Source: an uncultured Olsenella sp. (GTDB lineage Bacteria; Actinomycetota; Coriobacteriia; Coriobacteriales; Atopobiaceae). From it: a DNA stretch of 64,000 bases. Location of the stretch: NCBI GenBank assembly GCA_900314535.1, contig OMVT01000005.1, positions 1 to 64,000 of the forward strand, read 5' to 3'. The position numbers were made by a program, and so were the translations under genes. Below are positions 60,819-64,000 of the stretch, piece by piece (positions within the stretch are counted from its first letter, which is position 1; each line of letters begins with the position of its first letter). The notes below the pieces were generated by a model. It was not told the DNA's origin. It saw nothing but the letters and a program-made list of their open reading frames with translations, and did no database searches.

Positions 60819-61681
60819 TGGCAGGCATGCTCTCCATGGTGGGGACGCCCATCGGCAACCTCCAGGACGTCTCGCCGCGTGTCCGGGAGACCCTTGAGGG
60901 CGCTGATGCCATCTTCTGCGAGGACACGCGCGTCACAGGGAAGCTCCTCGCTGTGCTTGGCATCCATGTGCGGCTCGAGCGCGCAGACGAGAACATCATC
61001 GCCCAGAAGATCGCTCCGACGCTCGAGCGGCTGGAGAGCGGCGAGCGCATCGCCTTCGTCTCGGATGCCGGCATGCCGGGCATCTCCGATCCTGGCCAGC
61101 GTCTCGTCGATGCGGCGCTCGATGCGGCGCTGCCCGTCGAAGTGATACCGGGGCCATCGGCGGTCATCTGTGCACTCGTGGCATCGGGGCTCTCGTCTGA
61201 CCACTTCTTCTTCGAAGGATTCCTGCCCAGGAAGGCCGGCGACCAGAAAAGGCGCCTCGCGGAGCTTGCACAGATTCCTGGCTCTCTTGTCATCTACGAA
61301 TCTCCCAGGCGTGCGCTCCAGACAGCAGAAGCTCTCGCCGAGGCCTTCCCCGAGCGCAGGTGTGCCCTTGTGCGCGAGCTCACGAAGATCCACGAGGAAT
61401 GCGTGCGCGGGCAGGCGCCCGAGCTAGCGGAGAAGCTTGCGGCACGTCCGGAGATCAAGGGCGAATGCGTCTTTGTGGTCGAGGCTCCGACACAAGAAGA
61501 GCTCACGGCGCGGCGTGAGGCAGAAGGCACGCGGCTGCCGCTCGACAAGGCGATTGCCGCAGGACTTGCCGAGGGGGAGCCGAAGAGCGCTCTTGCGAAG
61601 CGTCTCGCAAAGGAATACGAGGCCTCCCGGCAGGACATCTATGCACAGATTCTTGCTGCTGCACAGGAGGATGCAGGCTGA
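60818..61681 (+). CDS. rsmI: 16S rRNA 2'-O-ribose C1402 methyltransferase RsmI
   Basis: The 287-residue protein has the tetrapyrrole-methylase-like RsmI pattern: MVGTPIGNLQDVSPR at the start, a CEDTRVTGKLL segment, VSDAGMPGISDPG, and VIPGPSAV with SSDHFFFEGFLPRK. It 2'-O-methylates C1402 in the decoding centre of 16S rRNA using SAM. The start overlaps the stop of the GH5-like gene (TGATG), AGGAGG 11 nt upstream. A strong terminator follows. Confidence 0.93.
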   Translation: MAGMLSMVGTPIGNLQDVSPRVRETLEGADAIFCEDTRVTGKLLAVLGIHVRLERADENIIAQKIAPTLERLESGERIAFVSDAGMPGISDPGQRLVDAALDAALPVEVIPGPSAVICALVASGLSSDHFFFEGFLPRKAGDQKRRLAELAQIPGSLVIYESPRRALQTAEALAEAFPERRCALVRELTKIHEECVRGQAPELAEKLAARPEIKGECVFVVEAPTQEELTARREAEGTRLPLDKAIAAGLAEGEPKSALAKRLAKEYEASRQDIYAQILAAAQEDAG

Positions 61682-61726
61682 GGGGCTCACTGCCGCACCG
61701 ATTCTTTCAGGTTCAGAGAATGCAGA

Positions 61727-61769
61727 GCCGCCCGCAGACAGTTTCCTGCCGTCTGCGGGCGGCGTTTTT
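61727..61769 (+). terminator. Terminator of the rsmI transcript
   Basis: GCCGCCCGCAGAC pairs with GTCTGCGGGCGGC over an 11-base loop, followed by GTTTTTC. Confidence 0.85.
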
Positions 61770-61909
61770 CTTGTGCTCTCCCGCTGCCAGACGCCTGAGC
61801 TGTATATCGATGCGGTCCTGTGAGGTCTGTGCCAGAATGCTGTAAGAACATATGTTCCTGTTTCCTGCTATCCTCCCAGCATTGCAGGCGCCATCCAGAA
61901 GGAGGAAGG

Positions 61910-63016
61910 ATGGACAGGAGGCCCATCTATGATTCCGTCTTCAAGACCATGGCAGAGAAAATGCCAGAGCTTCTTGTGCCGCTCGTGAACGAGGCTTTCG
62001 GGACTGCGTATCCGGAAGATGCTCCCGTGACGCGGCTGGGGGAGGAACATGCCGGAAAGCGGAAGAGGATTGTCGATGCGGCCTTCCGCCTAGAGGGCAG
62101 GACTTTCCACATCGAGTGCCAGAGCTCGTGGGACCCGCATATGGCCATGAGGATGGATGAGTACGACCACGAGATTGCACATGAGGAGGCAGAAGCAAGA
62201 GGCGAAGACCGGCTGCTCGTGCTTCCGGCCTCTTGTGTCGTCTTCCTGAGAGATGCAAGGAGCATGCCGGATTTCATCTCGGTTGAGGCCATGGAATTCG
62301 ATGGGACGATATTCGAGCATAGGTCTCGTGCCATATGGGCAAAGCAGCTATCGGCAGACGAGATGTTCGCAAAGCATCTCCTGATCCTTCTGCCATTCTG
62401 GCTCATGCGCTATGAGGGAAGGTTCGCAGCAATCGCGCGGGACAGCGCACTCGAGGAGGAGCTGCTCGCCGAGTGCCGAGATATCCAGGAACGCCTGGCG
62501 GAAGCTGCGGCAGATAATGTGCCGGCCAGGAAGCATCCTTCGGGTGCTGCAGAGGGCGGCTCCATATTCTGGAAGCGCATGACCGAGCTTATAATCGAGG
62601 TATCAGACCATCTGCTCCGGGACTATGTGCCCCTGCAGGGAGAGGTGAGGGAAGCCATGGGCGGAAAGATCCTGAAGTTTGCGGACGAACGGTATGCAGA
62701 AGCGGCAGAGCGGCATGCCGAGGAGATGCGCGAGGCCGAAGAGCGCTGTGCCAGGGCAGAAGAGCGGTATGCCGAAGCAGAGGAGCGATCCGCCAGGGCA
62801 GAAAAGCGATATGCCGAAGCAGAGGAGCGATCCGCCAGGGCAGAAGAGCGATATGCCGAAGCAGAGGAGCGGCATGCAGAGGAGATGCGCGAAGCAAATG
62901 CGCGTATCGCCAGGGAGCTCTCCCGACACGGCGTCGACCAGTCCATCATCGATCAGGTGCTTTCCTTCGGCAGGAAGGACGGCAGCGATGACGGACCATC
63001 CGCTCAGCAGGCATAG
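61910..63016 (+). CDS. Rpn-family PD-(D/E)XK nuclease with coiled-coil repeat tail
   Basis: ATG 61910 follows AAGGAGG. The 368-residue protein has the Rpn/transposase_31-like nuclease start: YDSVFKTMAEKMPELLVPLV, then DAAFRLEGRTFHIECQS with the acidic and Gln residues of the PD-(D/E)XK fold. A helical middle and a C-terminal coiled coil of 14-residue repeats (RYAEAEERSARAEK) follow. Family members such as RpnA cut DNA and promote RecA-independent recombination. The repeat may set the oligomer or the length of the stalk. A partial duplicate of the tail follows directly. Confidence 0.8.
   Translation: MDRRPIYDSVFKTMAEKMPELLVPLVNEAFGTAYPEDAPVTRLGEEHAGKRKRIVDAAFRLEGRTFHIECQSSWDPHMAMRMDEYDHEIAHEEAEARGEDRLLVLPASCVVFLRDARSMPDFISVEAMEFDGTIFEHRSRAIWAKQLSADEMFAKHLLILLPFWLMRYEGRFAAIARDSALEEELLAECRDIQERLAEAAADNVPARKHPSGAAEGGSIFWKRMTELIIEVSDHLLRDYVPLQGEVREAMGGKILKFADERYAEAAERHAEEMREAEERCARAEERYAEAEERSARAEKRYAEAEERSARAEERYAEAEERHAEEMREANARIARELSRHGVDQSIIDQVLSFGRKDGSDDGPSAQQA
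62765..62884 (+). repeat. 42-bp tandem repeat coding for the Rpn coiled coil
   Basis: Two full 42-base copies (62765-62806, 62807-62848) and a partial third (62849-62884) are nearly identical and each adds 14 residues. Their perfect in-frame length would let copy number change without breaking the gene. Confidence 0.8.
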
Positions 63017-63048
63017 ATGATGTCAGCCGCGTTCCCCTGCAGGGAGAG

Positions 63049-63270
63049 GTGAGAGAAGCCATGGGCGGAAAGATCCTGAAGTTTGCAGACGAACGACATG
63101 CCGAGAGGATGCGCAAGATAGACGAGCGGCATGCAGAGGAGATGCGCAGAGAGAGTGAGCGCATTGCCAAAGGGCTCGCCGCACATGGCGTCGACCAGTC
63201 CATCATTGATGAGATATTCGGTGCCGATTGGAAGGACGAGAGCGGTGAAGGGTCTTCTGAGCAGACCTGA
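63049..63270 (+). pseudogene. Truncated duplicate of the Rpn C-terminal tail
   Basis: The 73-residue frame repeats the end of the preceding gene: REAMGGKILKFADER and the last HGVDQSIID segment are the same. Its DNA at 63034-63095 matches 62630-62691 at 60 of 62 bases. It lacks the nuclease domain and the full coiled coil. It could be expressed from GTG 63049 (GGGAG nearby), making a small partner, but more probably it is a leftover of tandem duplication and deletion. Confidence 0.65.
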
Positions 63271-63327
63271 TCTCGCCCTGTCCTGAGCAATGCATCGGGA
63301 CTTTGGGTGGATGGCAAGAGGTGGCAG

Positions 63328-63333
63328 TATAAT
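63328..63333 (+). promoter_or_regulatory. -10 box of metG
   Basis: TATAAT lies 54 bases before the metG start; the -35 region is weak. Confidence 0.45.
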
Positions 63334-63387
63334 GGCTTGGTTCTGCCAGCACATCAGGCCTTTGCCTTCCGTCATGAGGAGAGATCC

Positions 63388-64000
63388 ATGGCACAGAAGC
63401 CTTCATTCTTCATCACCACACCCATCTACTATGTGAACGCCGCTCCGCATCTGGGAACTGCCTACTGCACGATGCTCTGCGATGTGCAGGCACGCTTCCG
63501 CAGGGCTGCCGGCTACAACGTGAAGTTCCTGACGGGCATGGACGAGCACGGCGAGAAGGTGGCCGAGGCAGCAGCCAAGCACGGGATGACGCCGCAGGAG
63601 TGGTGCGATTCCCAGGCGCCGCTCTTCAAGGACCTCTGGCGCGAGCTCGAGATCTCGAACGACGACTTCATCCGCACGACGGAGGAGCGCCAGTACCATG
63701 CCGTGCAGTACCTCTGGAACCGCATGAAGGAGTCCGGCTATCTCTACAAGGGCTCCTATGACGGCTGGTACTGCGTGCCGGAGGAGACCTACTTCACCGA
63801 GAACCAGGTCAGGAAGGCCGACGAGGAGAACCACACCGAGGGACAGCACCTCTGCCCTGACTGCGGCCGTCCCCTCGAGCGTGTCCAGGAGGAGTCCTAC
63901 TTCTTCAAGCTTTCCGCCTTCCAGGATCGCCTCTTGAAGCTCTACGACGAGCATCCTGACTTCGTGCAGCCGTCCTTCCGCATGAACGAGGTGCGCTCGT
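63388..64000 (+). CDS. metG: Methionyl-tRNA synthetase, 5' part (runs off the window)
   Basis: ATG 63388 follows GAGGAGA. The visible 204 residues match class I MetRS: ITTPIYYVNAAPHLGTAY with the HIGH-like HLGT signature, FLTGMDEHGEKV, YDGWYCVPEE, and a zinc-type CPDCGR. The KMSKS loop and anticodon-binding part lie beyond the window. The enzyme joins methionine to its tRNAs. No T-box leader can be seen upstream. Confidence 0.92.
   Translation, partial: MAQKPSFFITTPIYYVNAAPHLGTAYCTMLCDVQARFRRAAGYNVKFLTGMDEHGEKVAEAAAKHGMTPQEWCDSQAPLFKDLWRELEISNDDFIRTTEERQYHAVQYLWNRMKESGYLYKGSYDGWYCVPEETYFTENQVRKADEENHTEGQHLCPDCGRPLERVQEESYFFKLSAFQDRLLKLYDEHPDFVQPSFRMNEVRS

Noticed and set aside
62765-62884. 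Possible CRISPR-like array
   Set aside because: Copies are directly adjacent with no spacers and code for a continuous coiled coil.
63270-63388. T-box or SAM riboswitch before metG
   Set aside because: The leader is too short and no T-box consensus or SAM-aptamer pattern is visible.

Overview
The window is a GC-rich, densely packed bacterial chromosome segment that I read as an actinobacterium of the class Coriobacteriia, probably Atopobiaceae (Olsenella-like). The basis is gene content and protein character (DUF3516-type helicase, topA-tmk-holB-ricT cluster, fermentative sucrose PTS genes, manganese-type CBS pyrophosphatase). No rRNA or tRNA gene was seen, so the genus is an inference.

Accessory part, positions 1 to about 19600. 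A decayed ISL3-type transposase end (115-489) borders a large minus-strand defence island (510-14118). The island has two transcriptional blocks. The upstream block, sspD-sspB-sspC-sspA (14118 down to 6728), is a complete single-strand DNA phosphorothioation (SspABCD-type) module. A perfect 15-bp-stem terminator (6647-6680) closes it. A new -10 box (6631-6636) then opens a second block: a phospholipase-D-nuclease/DEAD helicase, a 56-residue protein, a DndD/SMC-like ATPase, a 174-residue protein and a 403-residue protein. No SspE-type effector is present, so the second block is the likely restriction arm, resembling but not proven to be SspFGH. Next comes a decayed prophage or integrative element (14.6-18.65 kb). 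It holds a phage portal fragment, an excisionase-like gene, two related XRE regulators and a tyrosine integrase broken by two frameshifts that has also lost both catalytic arginines and the catalytic tyrosine.

Core part, about 19.7-64 kb. In order: a zinc/cadmium-type P-ATPase behind an ArsR/SmtB-like operator; trmB; a CBS-regulated pyrophosphatase; asparaginase; the ribosome ABC-F factor ettA; a sucrose locus (scrB, scrR, scrA) sharing one 15-bp operator; a DUF3516 helicase; an XRE regulator with twin palindromes; a LarA-like racemase; HAD and GNAT enzymes; a three- or four-gene MoxR/VWA operon; pyrE; degV; nhaA; a class Ic aminotransferase.

From 48.8 kb a mostly plus-strand run contains a TPR membrane protein, a STAS protein, tatA/B, tatC, topoisomerase IA, tmk, holB, ricT, dinB, a small protein, queD, a GH5-like pseudoenzyme and rsmI. 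The window closes with an Rpn-type nuclease, a partial duplicate of its tail and the 5' part of metG.

The parts most worth following up are the two-block phosphorothioation island with its unnamed proteins, the degenerate GH5_9-like protein, the metal operator with no adjacent regulator, and the integrase that lost its catalytic residues.
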